Below are positions 9,818-18,280 of a stretch of DNA of 31,367 nt, piece after piece. Source of the stretch: Saprolegnia diclina VS20 (taxonomy: Eukaryota; Oomycota; Saprolegniomycetes; Saprolegniales; Saprolegniaceae); the NCBI RefSeq assembly GCF_000281045.1, contig NW_008246070.1, forward strand, positions 744,476-775,842, read 5' to 3'. Made by a program: the position numbers and the translations under genes. Under the pieces are notes generated by a model. The model saw only the letters and a list, made by a program, of their open reading frames with translations. It was not told the DNA's origin and ran no database searches. Position 1 is the first letter of the stretch, and every line of letters begins with the position of its first letter.

Positions 9818-10990
9818 TTACGCGTCGACGCGGCTGTACGACGCGTCGTCTTCCATCATAAAGGTTGATTGCTCGAGGGCCGAGGCCTCGAGGACGCCGG
9901 ATCGGCCGCCGACGCCGGACGCGCCCATGATGGCCGACGCTTCGAGCAAGCTCGTCGGGTCGTCGAGCGTCACGTCTGTCGCGCTGTTGCCGCTGTGTTC
10001 GTCGTGGATGACGGCGACGCACACGTGGCAGACGCGGGCGTCGGTGGCTTTGTCCTTACCGCTGAGGAAGAGCCGTCGACGATGCTTGGTGCACTTGCCA
10101 CAGAGAATGCGACCACAGAGGCGGCAGTGATGGCGGCGCCGGAAAAACGTAAAGCGGCGGCTGCACGACTGGCACTCGTGCCGGACCGCGGTCGCCCACT
10201 CCTTGCAGTTGGCGACAAACTTGACGAGGAACGAAAGCTCGTTGTCGGACGTAAGGTCGGTGACCATGCGGTTGTGGTTGTCGGGCACGTTCCACTCGGC
10301 GCCAAACTCAACGAGGCAGCCCGCAATCTTCCAAAGCTTGCGCTCGACCGCGACGTGCAAGAGAGTGTTCTCGCGGCGCACCCATGCGTTCGGGTCGACG
10401 CGCCGCTCGAGAAAGAGGCGCGTCACTTCGGCGTGGTCGACGGTCGCCGTCAAGATGTGGGCGGCGAGCGGGCTCAGGCTGTGGCCGTTGCAGTCGTTGA
10501 GCCGATCCGCCGGCAGTTGCGGCAAAATCACTTCGAGTACATGGCCTGCGTCGGGTGCCGACGACGTCGCTGCAAAGTGCAGAGGCGTGTTGCCGTGGAC
10601 GTCGCTCGCGAGGAGGAGCTGTGCACCCTTGGGCACAGTCAAGAGCATCTTGATCACTGGGACGTGGCCGTGCTTGCAGGCAATGTGCATGGCGGTGTGG
10701 CCTTGCTTCTTCGTGCCCAAGAGACAAAAGTCGACAAGGTTGCCTTCGTACGTCCCAAGGAGCGACTTGATGAGCGTCGCGTCGCCCTTGAGCGCGGCGC
10801 GGTGAAGCGCGGTGAAGCCCGCGGCGTCCGGTACGAACGGGCTGTAGCCGAGCTGCCGCCACTTGGCGGCAGTGCTGAGCGAGTGCCGGATGGTCTTGAG
10901 GTTGATGTTCATGCTCGAGAGACTGTCCGAGAGCTTCGTCCCGCCGGCCGACAGCGTTGCCAAGAGCGCTTCGACGTTCTCGTGGTTCAT
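9818..10990 (-). CDS. Ankyrin-repeat protein with C-terminal FYVE zinc finger
   Basis: Single exon, 390 aa, ATG at 10990. Ankyrin repeats span about residues 55-245 (GFTALHRAALKGDATLIKSL, GHTAMHIACKHGHVPVIKML, GNTPLHFAATSS, ENTLLHVAVERKLWKIAGCL). The FYVE finger follows at about 273-324 with all eight zinc cysteines (C273, C276, C289, C292, C297, C300, C321, C324) and the basic RRHHCR patch at 285-290 that contacts phosphatidylinositol 3-phosphate. The usual N-terminal WxxD of classical FYVE domains appears as WATA (265-268), so the Asp is missing, a feature of FYVE-variant domains. It is likely an endosomal scaffold: the finger targets PI3P membranes and the ankyrin repeats bind partners. 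Ankyrin-FYVE combinations are common in oomycetes. Promoter CCAAT boxes lie 59-120 bp upstream. Confidence 0.92.
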   Translation of the reverse strand: MNHENVEALLATLSAGGTKLSDSLSSMNINLKTIRHSLSTAAKWRQLGYSPFVPDAAGFTALHRAALKGDATLIKSLLGTYEGNLVDFCLLGTKKQGHTAMHIACKHGHVPVIKMLLTVPKGAQLLLASDVHGNTPLHFAATSSAPDAGHVLEVILPQLPADRLNDCNGHSLSPLAAHILTATVDHAEVTRLFLERRVDPNAWVRRENTLLHVAVERKLWKIAGCLVEFGAEWNVPDNHNRMVTDLTSDNELSFLVKFVANCKEWATAVRHECQSCSRRFTFFRRRHHCRLCGRILCGKCTKHRRRLFLSGKDKATDARVCHVCVAVIHDEHSGNSATDVTLDDPTSLLEASAIMGASGVGGRSGVLEASALEQSTFMMEDDASYSRVDA

Positions 10991-11788
10991 CGGAAATCTG
11001 CGACTGCCAAAAAAGGGCCTTCAACTGCTGGCACGGCTGAGATCCAGACCAATCCGCACGGATGGAGTCACTTTAGCTGACCAATCACAGGCCTGGCAGA
11101 GGTGGATTGGTGGCGTGGCAGCACCAGAAACGAGATCCAGTCGCCATGTGATGCCGAGGCGGACGGCGACCGGAAGCACGACAGGGGTATTTCGCAGGCG
11201 CCGACGCGTGCAGGCGCCGACAATGTTGAGTGCCTGGCCGGCACGGGCGCGCATCCTGCGGGTGAGATTTGTCTGGCGAGATAGCGCTATGCAAAACGCG
11301 TCGACAAGTGCGGAACGGATGATCCAGTGGTGAGCTGGACCTGCCATCATTTCTCCGAGCTCACAATGCTCTGCAGATGGCAAACTGCCGCTATCACTTC
11401 GATAGGCCGCGACCTCGACCTCGCACGTATCGCAGCTCGCGTCAAGTACGAGGTAAAGGCGTCGTCCACCGTCGTCGTCGTTCCATCATTCGACGTCACG
11501 ACAAGCGGGCCGATTCGATGGAGCAAATAAGTTCTACGTTGTGTTTGTTCTTCACCCAGTAGGCCGCATTCTCTCACAACAGATTCCATTAATTCACTGA
11601 CGCGCGTCCATTAGTGAGGCAGTAGCCATTAGTCTCAGTCTCATCGGCGCGACCCCACTGACCAGGGTGAGGGTTTCACTCGAGGGTCCCTTGGCGTTTC
11701 TCAAACGGTTCAGTGACGGTGGTTGCGTGCGAATAGTCTCTTCCGGTTCGTTTCCGGATACTGCAGTCTTTCATCATCGACAACACGC
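10991..11788. other. Divergent intergenic region, ankyrin-FYVE / small membrane protein
   Basis: No supported gene. It holds CCAAT boxes near the ankyrin-FYVE start and three CCATTA hexamers near 11585-11635. A segment around 11512-11535 resembles one at 6133-6157 (TTCGATGGARCAAA then AAGTTC). Otherwise nothing is recognised. Confidence 0.5.
11049..11110 (-). promoter_or_regulatory. CCAAT-box cluster upstream of the ankyrin-FYVE gene
   Basis: CCAAT at 11049-11053 and 11081-11085 (starts 32 bp apart), plus ATTGG (opposite orientation) at 11106-11110. The core GACCAATCAC at 11081 fits the NF-Y/CBF consensus. The nearest box is about 59 bp from ATG 10990. Confidence 0.45.
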
Positions 11789-12067
11789 ATGGGCTGGCTC
11801 CGAGACCTCGGCGACGCTCACACGCGCCTAAAGAAGCGGATCCATGGCACGCGGATCCCGCTCTCGCCCGCGGGCATCCGCTTCATGAAGGTCGTCTACT
11901 TCACGACGCCCATTATCGGCGGCTACTTTGTCATGCAGTGGGCGCAGGCGCGGTCGGTTGCGAACCTCCGGGACCTGCACGCGCCGCCACCGACGCAGAA
12001 CCCCACCTCGTACCAGAACGACAGCTTGAAGGGGCTCCTCAAGGATATCGAGACGACCAAGAAGTAG
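11789..12067 (+). CDS. Small single-span membrane protein, unknown function
   Basis: 92 aa, single exon, first in-frame ATG at 11789. The N terminus is amphipathic and basic (MGWLRDLGDAHTRLKKRIHG). One hydrophobic segment covers about residues 35-51 (VVYFTTPIIGGYFVMQW), followed by a polar, proline-containing tail ending in ETTKK. The basic N terminus with one membrane span would suit a small inner-mitochondrial-membrane protein, but I do not recognise the family and this is only a guess. Codon use (strong G/C at third positions) matches neighbouring real genes. The EF-hand gene starts 107 bp downstream on the same strand. Confidence 0.7.
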   Translation: MGWLRDLGDAHTRLKKRIHGTRIPLSPAGIRFMKVVYFTTPIIGGYFVMQWAQARSVANLRDLHAPPPTQNPTSYQNDSLKGLLKDIETTKK

Positions 12068-12120
12068 TAGAAGAGCTAATAATCGTCGACCTCTTGGCTT
12101 CGAATTTCGTGGCGTCGAAT

Positions 12121-12137
12121 ATTGGACCTCGACCAAT
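12121..12137. promoter_or_regulatory. Inverted CCAAT pair before the EF-hand gene
   Basis: ATTGG at 12121-12125 and CCAAT at 12133-12137 form an inverted pair 38-54 bp upstream of ATG 12175, inside the 107-bp gap between two same-strand genes. It suggests that the EF-hand gene has its own promoter. Confidence 0.4.
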
Positions 12138-12174
12138 CGCTGCACGCGTCTGTTGGCACAAGATCACTCGGAGC

Positions 12175-13416
12175 ATGGAGGCGCGCGTGGACGGGCTCGT
12201 CGAGAAGCTGCGGCAGCTCTTCGAGGTCAAGTCAGGGTACCGCGACGGCGCGTCGCAGGCCAAGCTCCTCGAGAAGCACTTTCGCTTCTTTGACAGCAAT
12301 GCGTCGGGCTCGATCGATTTTCACGAGTTCATGGCCGCGATGCTACGGCTCAACTTTGTCGGCGTCCAGGCCGAGCTCGAGGATCTCTTTGACCGCTTTG
12401 ACCAAGACCTCGACGGAACGCTCTCGTACACGGAGTTTGCTGCGGTCATATTCAACCTGCACGGCGCCGCAACGCCGCAAGTGCTCTCGGCTGTCGACCG
12501 CGTAGCTTCCAACGGAGGCGAGCCGACACTCACGAGCATGTCGTCTAGGTCAAAGCGCTGATTATGGACAGTGGTGGCCGAAATGGCATTCGCACGCTCC
12601 TCGTGATCCTGCGACGCATGGACGCCAACGGAGACAACACGATCGACAAGGAGGTTGCTTTCATCAGCTTTAGCGATGTGTCCCGACACATGGACGTAGG
12701 AATTCCACAACGGACTGCTCGACCTCGGTGCCCACCCCGCCGATGTCGATGGCGACGAGCTCAACACGATTTTTCGGTACTTTGACCGCGATGGGAACGG
12801 CCGAATCACGCTGGACGAGCTCCTTCGTGGTCTTCGTGTGCGTCGCACGCTTCAAGTGCGAGCGTCTAAGTAGTCGTGTGCCATAGGGGCGTATGGCGAA
12901 GCGCCGCATTTTGCTGGTCCGCATGGCCTTCAATGTCCTCGACGCGTCCAAGGACGGGCTCGTGTCGATGGACGAGCTCGCGTCGCGCTTTGACACGTCG
13001 CATCACCCCGACGTGCTCTCTGGTCGGCTCACGCCACACGCGGCCCTGCACCAGTTTCTCTCGGTTTGGTCTCGCCTTGCCCATGGCAGGGTTCAGAGGT
13101 GTCGTAGATATTTGACGCGACCGAGACCATCGACTGGCACCACTTTCTCGGGTACTACAAGGACCTGAGCGCCGGCATCGAGAACGACGACGAGTTCGAG
13201 CTCATTGTGCGCAACGCGTGGCACCTCTCGGGCGGCGACGGCTGGTGCGAAAACTCAACGTGTCGTCGCGTGCTCGTGACGCACTCGGACGGTCGCCAAG
13301 AAGTCTGCGAGCTCCAAAACGACCTCGGCATCGGGCCCAACGATCGCACCACGATGATCCGACAGCTGCTCCTCCAAGGCGTGCGCGATATTGTCAACGT
13401 CTCGACGTGTGCTTGA
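12175..13416 (+). CDS. Calcyphosin-like multi-EF-hand calcium-binding protein
   Basis: Exons: 12175-12501, 12549-12653, 12700-12837, 12887-13063, 13108-13416 (351 aa). Introns are 47, 46, 49 and 44 nt. Five EF-hand loops are clear: D40-E51 (DSNASGSIDFHE), D76-E87 (DQDLDGTLSYTE), 134-145 (DANGDNTIDKEE, split by an intron), D173-E184 (DRDGNGRITLDE) and D209-E220 (DASKDGLVSMDE). A sixth hand near IFDATETIDWHHFLGYY is degenerate. The spacing, with RGLRGRM between hands and IENDDEFELIVRNAWHL after the last, matches the calcyphosin family, here with an extra N-terminal EF pair. It is probably a calcium sensor; in ciliated protists such proteins are often flagellar. A C-terminal extension of about 70 residues contains four cysteines. 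Donor sites are varied (GTAGCT, GTTGCT, GTGCGT, GTTTGG) but every junction restores the family alignment. Confidence 0.87.
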
Positions 13417-14109
13417 GGGATTCCATGTACAACGTGTCGTATTCCCTTTGCCAAGAACCGCGAACGAGTTGATGGTGGCGTAGTTCAGGAGCAAACCGTT
13501 GAGGCGGTGCCGTGCTGCAGCCATGGAGAAACGCGAGCAGCTGTGGGTGTTCAGAGAACGCTGTGGAAGTACGGCTTCCTCCACGCACCTCAAAGAAGGG
13601 CATCGAGACAGGCCGGCTGGTGTACCCCGGCGGCTCGCCGCTCTAGAGCCAGAGGGCAAGAACGAGCGATTGGCAACATACTAGTATTGCAATAGGAGGA
13701 ATACACTGCAAGCACCGAATGCTGGAAGCGTGCGCCGCCCAACCACCAAGCTGCTGCGGATGAGGATGATGACCTGTTCCGACAACTGGCAGAGCAAAGT
13801 GCAATGATGGGCTGCTGACCAGAACATTACTACGTCGCGCACGTCAGCCTGTGCACCAGCAGCCTCGTCCCCGAGGTTTGTATCTCGTCCAAGGAGCTGC
13901 GCACGGCTCTTGAAGGTGGCGAGCGGTCGCTGCTACTTTGGTAAAGGGGCTGGCAGCGTGGCGCGGTTGATGGATCGAGGCCAGTTGCGACATGCACCGC
14001 GATAACAAGTATGTGGCGTGAGCACCAATCAGATGTATTTTTCGATGGTTTTCAACCAATCACCAGAGATAAAGAAGCGACCGCCGGAGCGACCAGACGG
14101 GATTCGGCC
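13417..14109. other. Intergenic region upstream of the pseudokinase gene
   Basis: About 690 bp without a supported gene. Short open frames on both strands show no domains. The right end carries the pseudokinase promoter with two CCAAT boxes. Confidence 0.5.
14025..14060 (+). promoter_or_regulatory. Paired CCAAT boxes upstream of the pseudokinase gene
   Basis: CACCAATCAG and AACCAATCAC with CCAAT at 14025-14029 and 14056-14060, starts 31 bp apart. The nearer box ends 50 bp before ATG 14110. Their presence argues that the in-frame ATG at 14011 is promoter sequence, not the start. Confidence 0.45.
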
Positions 14110-15936
14110 ATGAGCTCGAGCCTCAATGTCGTGGCAACGCTGCGCAACCAGGCGCCGCAGGTAGCTACGTACGCGCCGACGATCGCGCCGCCCGACGACG
14201 TCGTCCAGCTGCTGGCGACGCAGGACCTCACTTGGGCCTCGCTGCCGCTGACGGCCAAGAACGCGGTGCTCTGGGCGCTCGGCTACGTCCGCGCCGGGGC
14301 GTCCTACTACAAGGTGTACACAAGGAAGGCGAGCGCGCCCACCATGGAGCGCATCCAGATTGCGTTTGCCGACCTGAGCAATAGCTGCAACCCCGACTCG
14401 CCGTGCGGACAGAACAAGGTCGTCACGCGCACCTGCCCCGTGATGGTGTCGATGCTCAAGTGCGCGGTCGACCCGACCTCTGGGATTCCGTCGTCGGCGA
14501 CGATACCGATCGCCCCGAGCGGTGTGCTCTGGGGCTGGACCGATGGCGGGTCGCTGAAATCCAACATTACGCTCACGGCCAACACGGCCGAGGGCATGCC
14601 CTACTCGATCCACCTCAACGCGGACAACGACCTCTGCGGGTCCCTCGCGGTCATGTCCAGCACCGTGCCGTGCGCGCTGTACACGGCGGCCAACGCTGCC
14701 TTGTACGAGCGACCACAACCCCCGCCCGAGCTCACAGCATGGCTGCAAACGCTCCAGTCGACGGCAACAACGGCGCCCGCCCCCGTCACGCTTGCGCCCC
14801 CAGCCGCCTCGTCATCCATCTCGACCGGTGCCATCATTGGCATTGCTATCGGCGTTGTCGCCGTCCTTCTTTTGCTTGTGTTTTTCTGCCGGCGGCGGCG
14901 GCAGCACAAGGCTCCCAAGGACGCGTACCTTGAGGTCGACGACGTCCATCTCTCGCTGCAAGAAGTCGATGCCGCCAACCAGCGCCTCGGTGAAGCCTTC
15001 CCGGACCTTGCGCTCTTTCAAGTGGACTCGGCCATCAGCCTCAAGCGACTCGACTACACGAGCGTTCACTTTGAGCGCCGCCTCGCCAGCGCCGACGGCT
15101 ACGACGTGCTCGTTGGCTTCTTTGACCAAACGCGTGTCACAATCAAGCGACTCGCCTCGGACGCGCGGCGGCCAAGCGAGAATCTCGTCGTCTTCACCGA
15201 CGCCGTGCGCATCATGGCGGGCATCAACCACCCGCAAATGACGGCTGTCGTCGGCGTCGGCTGGGATCTTCTCGAGAACCTCTGCATCGTGACGGAATTT
15301 ATGCCGCACGGCAGCCTGCGGGATGCTCTCGACGCCCAGTTGGGTGCGACCTCGAGCGGCGGCAAGAAGGCACGGCAACCGGCGTCGCCAGCGTGGACGT
15401 GGAAGAACGAAAAGCTCGCGATCGCGATGGACATTGCCAAGGCGCTCGTATACCTGCACACGCTTGAGGAGCCGACGGCCCACGCCGGCTTGACGTCGCG
15501 CGACGTGTTTCTGGTGCCGGGGCCGCCGCTCTCCGCCAAGGTCAACTCGGCGGCGCTGCACCCGACGCCGCTCCTTCCCGACTCGAACGGAGCGACGATG
15601 ACCAACCTGGAGTGGACTGCACCCGAAGTGCTCACGGGTCATGCGGCGTCGCTGGCCGCCGACATTTATGCCTTTGGCATCCTCCTCTGCGAGCTGGACA
15701 CGTGCGCGCTGCCGTACTCGGAAGGGCGGTCATCCCGCGGCCGCCGCAGCGAGACGACGCAGAGCAATTTGCTCCAGCGCATTGTCAAGGACGGTCTCCG
15801 CCCCGAGCTCTCGAGCTCGTCGACGCAGCCACTGCGCGAATTGATTGCACTCTGTGTCGACAAGGACCCGTCCACCCGCCCGACGGCCATGATGCTCGTG
15901 TTTCATTTGCGTAGCAAGGTCAAGCCGTCGTTGTAG
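14110..15936 (+). CDS. Transmembrane receptor-like TKL-type pseudokinase
   Basis: 608 aa, single exon. An N-terminal region of about 235 residues contains several cysteines (SCNPDSPCGQNKVV, TRTCPVMVSMLKC), followed by a Thr/Pro/Ala-rich stalk. A transmembrane span at about 236-260 (TGAIIGIAIGVVAVLLLLVF) precedes a basic stop-transfer (CRRRRQ). The cytoplasmic kinase fold keeps the ATP-lysine segment VTIKRL, the hinge-like LCIVTEFMPHGSLRDAL, WTAPEVL (APE) and DIYAFGILLCEL. The catalytic loop reads HAGLTSRDVFL where active kinases have HRDLKxxN, and the DFG segment reads VNSAAL, so both key aspartates are absent: a pseudokinase. Oomycetes have many TKL receptor-like kinases of this layout. No cleavable signal peptide is visible at the chosen start, so either the membrane span acts as a signal anchor or a 5' exon has been missed. 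The upstream in-frame ATG at 14011 also gives none. Confidence 0.88.
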   Translation: MSSSLNVVATLRNQAPQVATYAPTIAPPDDVVQLLATQDLTWASLPLTAKNAVLWALGYVRAGASYYKVYTRKASAPTMERIQIAFADLSNSCNPDSPCGQNKVVTRTCPVMVSMLKCAVDPTSGIPSSATIPIAPSGVLWGWTDGGSLKSNITLTANTAEGMPYSIHLNADNDLCGSLAVMSSTVPCALYTAANAALYERPQPPPELTAWLQTLQSTATTAPAPVTLAPPAASSSISTGAIIGIAIGVVAVLLLLVFFCRRRRQHKAPKDAYLEVDDVHLSLQEVDAANQRLGEAFPDLALFQVDSAISLKRLDYTSVHFERRLASADGYDVLVGFFDQTRVTIKRLASDARRPSENLVVFTDAVRIMAGINHPQMTAVVGVGWDLLENLCIVTEFMPHGSLRDALDAQLGATSSGGKKARQPASPAWTWKNEKLAIAMDIAKALVYLHTLEEPTAHAGLTSRDVFLVPGPPLSAKVNSAALHPTPLLPDSNGATMTNLEWTAPEVLTGHAASLAADIYAFGILLCELDTCALPYSEGRSSRGRRSETTQSNLLQRIVKDGLRPELSSSSTQPLRELIALCVDKDPSTRPTAMMLVFHLRSKVKPSL

Positions 15937-16072
15937 TCGACGATTCGCCATAGCTCGATGCGAATATATGATTTATAATGAACCGACAAAATTGTCCTTG
16001 TGCAATAGGAATAAGGGGGCCGAGGGAAGCACGCCCGACGCTCCTTCTTCAACCAAGACTCCAAGCTGAGGC

Positions 16073-16087
16073 TAGGGTTCCGGATAC
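16073..16087 (+). repeat. 15-bp direct repeat TAGGGTTCCGGATAC, copy A
   Basis: Exact match to copy B at 16131-16145, 58 bp away. Flanks differ after GGATAC. Confidence 0.7.
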
Positions 16088-16130
16088 CATGTAGAAAAAG
16101 CAGATACCAAGGTCGTTATCCGTATGAAGG

Positions 16131-16145
16131 TAGGGTTCCGGATAC
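16131..16145 (+). repeat. 15-bp direct repeat TAGGGTTCCGGATAC, copy B
   Basis: Exact match to copy A at 16073-16087. TTCCGGATAC-like strings also occur near 11751-11760 in another intergenic region. Confidence 0.7.
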
Positions 16146-16219
16146 GGGAACTTCGCAAGCCTTCGTCGCCCTCTGACAGTCACTTTCGAATTAGCTGCGA
16201 ACGTAGGAAGCACGTCCCG

Positions 16220-16301
16220 GTGATTGACTCTATCGGATTACTCTGAGACAACAACAATCAACATGAAGAAACTATGTTGTTAGACTGATGAGGGACCAAC
16301 T
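16220..16301 (+). repeat. 82-bp direct repeat, copy 1
   Basis: Starts GTGATTGACTCTATCGG and ends AGGGACCAACT. It is identical to copy 2 except that copy 2 has one extra G near the end. Inside is a 6-bp inverted repeat, CAACAT (16259-16264) and ATGTTG (16274-16279), with a 9-nt loop. Confidence 0.85.
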
Positions 16302-16374
16302 GACGAGCGACTAGAGCAGGTATTAATAGCAGGTGTAGAATAGGATCGAAATTTCGTGTTCCTTATATTCCCCA

Positions 16375-16457
16375 GTGATTGACTCTATCGGATTACTCTG
16401 AGACAACAACAATCAACATGAAGAAACTATGTTGTTAGACTGATGAGGGGACCAACT
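16375..16457 (+). repeat. 83-bp direct repeat, copy 2
   Basis: Starts exactly 155 bp after copy 1 and carries the same internal hairpin. The near-perfect identity implies a recent duplication or a mobile-element end. The 73 bp between copies (16302-16374) is not repeated within the window. Confidence 0.85.
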
Positions 16458-16509
16458 TGAGCACCAGTGCTATAACTCGACTTAAATATGATCTATGTGT
16501 CCTTCTTTG

Positions 16510-16788
16510 CTATGACTTGGCTTCAAGGACGGGGACGCTGACAAAGTTGGAGTCGAGGCCAACGCGCACTGTGACGTCGTGGTCGGGCGCCGACCTCTGG
16601 ATGAAGGATGCAACCATCCCCATGTACACGACGACGATTCCGGCGGTGAACCACGCGCCGTAGAGGGTGTAGCCGTCAGACGTGGCTGTTGTGTTAGCAG
16701 CGCTGCCGGACGAGCTGCCGTTGTATGAGAGGCGAGCCTGCGCCACAGCAGACCCGAGCAGCAGTAGGCCGAGGCTCTTGTGCGGCAT
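16510..16788 (-). CDS. Small secreted-type single-span membrane protein
   Basis: 92 aa, ATG at 16788, single exon. A signal peptide is evident (MPHKSLGLLLLGSAVAQA, likely cleaved after AQA). A short Ser/Gly/Thr-rich ectodomain has two potential N-glycosylation sites (N23-G-S and N32-T-T). A membrane span lies at about 45-63 (GAWFTAGIVVVYMGMVASF), followed by a cytoplasmic tail of about 29 residues (IQRSAPDHDVTVRVGLDSNF). The membrane segment closely resembles that of the divergently transcribed gene at 17344-17652 (WFTxGxVVVYxxMVA in both). I do not recognise a named family. Its position beside a receptor-like pseudokinase and between repeats suggests a lineage-specific locus. Confidence 0.72.
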   Translation of the reverse strand: MPHKSLGLLLLGSAVAQARLSYNGSSSGSAANTTATSDGYTLYGAWFTAGIVVVYMGMVASFIQRSAPDHDVTVRVGLDSNFVSVPVLEAKS

Positions 16789-17343
16789 TGGTGGTCAATT
16801 GCGGAATGACTTGCACCTGGAGAAGAACGCGCGGGATCCAGCGCGCCTTCTGGCACGTATCGTCACAGGATCCGAGTGTGATGGGCATCGCCCTCGACGC
16901 GGCTACACGCAGTCCTTCGTCGCTGCACCATGGTCGATGTCGTCCACTACTTCGCATCGCTCATGATATCCAGCGGACAAAATACGATCGACCAGAGACT
17001 ACAGCGCCACCGCGTTCAAGCGACCAAGTCACTGCACAAGGCAGAGAGATAAAGATACACCACACATGGTCGACCAACATGCTCCCTCTGGCCTCAAGTG
17101 AGACGCGACACGCACGCCGACACGGTTTGCTCACGTGGCGTTGCCTGTGACGCCGCCCAGGTGCCAGGCACGCCATCATCATTCGGCCATAGCATTTGGC
17201 GGCAGCTCTCTGCAAACTTCTACCGCCCGCTAAACTAGATGCCTACTGCAGGCACTCGACACCAAGTCAGGAGGTGTCGATCATGGGCCGTCGCCGTTGG
17301 TCACGAGGGACAGAGTAGGACGGGCACAAAAACACTCGCATCC
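16789..17343. other. Divergent spacer between two related small membrane-protein genes
   Basis: No supported gene. It must hold both promoters. A frame open from ATG 17239 continues into the next gene, and some of this segment may be its 5' exon. Confidence 0.5.
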
Positions 17344-17652
17344 ATGGTCCCCTTGAGCGGCAGCGCGGCGGCGCAAACCGCGTCGGCAATCGAGCAGCCC
17401 TCCACTTCGAGCGTCGACGAGACGCACATCGGTATTTGGTTTACCGTCGGCGTCGTCGTCGTCTACTGCGCCATGGTGGCCGCCGTCGCCGTCTTCCGGC
17501 GTCAACACGCCTCAGACCGGCAGTCGCTCCCGATGCTCGAGCCAGACGCACGTTCAAACAGCCTCGACACGATCGTCTGCGACTTTAGCACACGTCGGGC
17601 GTCCCCTCTCGACATCACGGACGGCCTCCGCGTTAAGTATTTGTCGTCATAG
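17344..17652 (+). CDS. Small single-span membrane protein, paralogue of the 16510-16788 product
   Basis: 102 aa from ATG 17344; an in-frame ATG at 17239 would add 35 residues of poor quality. A Ser/Thr-rich N-terminal part (VPLSGSAAAQTASAIEQPS) precedes a membrane span at about 31-51 (IWFTVGVVVVYCAMVAAVAV), a basic FRRQH and a cytoplasmic tail of about 50 residues (MLEPDARSNSLDTIVCDFS, ending VKYLSS). The WFTxGxVVVYxxMVA core is shared with the minus-strand neighbour. A clean signal peptide is not visible; the GSAAAQTA stretch aligns with GSAVAQA of the neighbour, so the front of the signal peptide may sit in an unidentified 5' exon or have been lost. Function unknown. Confidence 0.68.
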   Translation: MVPLSGSAAAQTASAIEQPSTSSVDETHIGIWFTVGVVVVYCAMVAAVAVFRRQHASDRQSLPMLEPDARSNSLDTIVCDFSTRRASPLDITDGLRVKYLSS

Positions 17653-18280
17653 CGCACCCTTGGCAGCCGAGACCAAGTCGAACTCTTAACACGTCATTGC
17701 TACTTGCTGAAATGTCGACGCTACCGCGCGTGTCGGCTCGAGGGCTTGAGACTGCCGTGGAAAGACCGGTTGTTTGTACTGTTGGTACTGCTCATCGGCG
17801 GCTCTTCTGCTCGATTTGATCTGCCAGTGAAGGCCAAGACGTAGTCGCTGGTCAATTTATCGGGAACACGGGAACACTCGGTATGAACCATCACAACGAC
17901 GTGTGTACTGTTTTGTCTGGTGCTGGCTGTCGGTGACAGTTCTTGTGTAGTCGTAGACCAAGTCGGGGACGGCGGTTATAGGACCCTGCTTCCGATTGTT
18001 CAGGTGCTGCCGAGCCCGAGATAAAACGTCCTCCACGACAACTTTCGAGTTACCTCACGGGCACTTGTGCAGTGTGCCAACCGTCCTAGGCCTCCTTTGG
18101 CCAAAAGCCTCCAACTCGAACGCGAGTTCTAGTATGGGTTTACGCGAGCAAAGAAACTAATTTCTTATTTCCACTTGGCTGTGCTAGTCGAGAAACGAGT
18201 CCACAAAATGAGTCTATGTTGGAGAAGTTTTATAGGTTGGCTAAATACACTGAGTACACTGAGCTTACATTGACATACGC
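17653..18280. other. Convergent intergenic spacer
   Basis: About 630 bp between the small membrane-protein gene and the GT69 gene. No supported gene, only an imperfect short repeat (ACTGAGTACACTGAG) near 18249. Confidence 0.5.

Larger units (their letters stand above)
15937..16509. other. Repeat-bearing convergent spacer
   Basis: Lies between the pseudokinase stop and the 3' end of a small minus-strand gene, and is more AT-rich than the surrounding genes. It holds two families of direct repeats listed separately and no supported gene. Confidence 0.6.

Noticed and set aside
9869-11080. 403-codon plus-strand frame opposite the ankyrin-FYVE gene
   Set aside because: Same antisense effect. The minus strand carries ankyrin repeats and an intact FYVE finger.
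14011-14109. In-frame upstream ATG of the pseudokinase gene
   Set aside because: The added 33 residues give no signal peptide and overlap two CCAAT boxes, so this is more likely promoter and leader.
16220-16457. Reading the repeat pair as a CRISPR array or as two LTRs of a retrotransposon
   Set aside because: Only two copies, eukaryotic context, and just 73 bp between them, too little for any element body. Called a direct repeat only.
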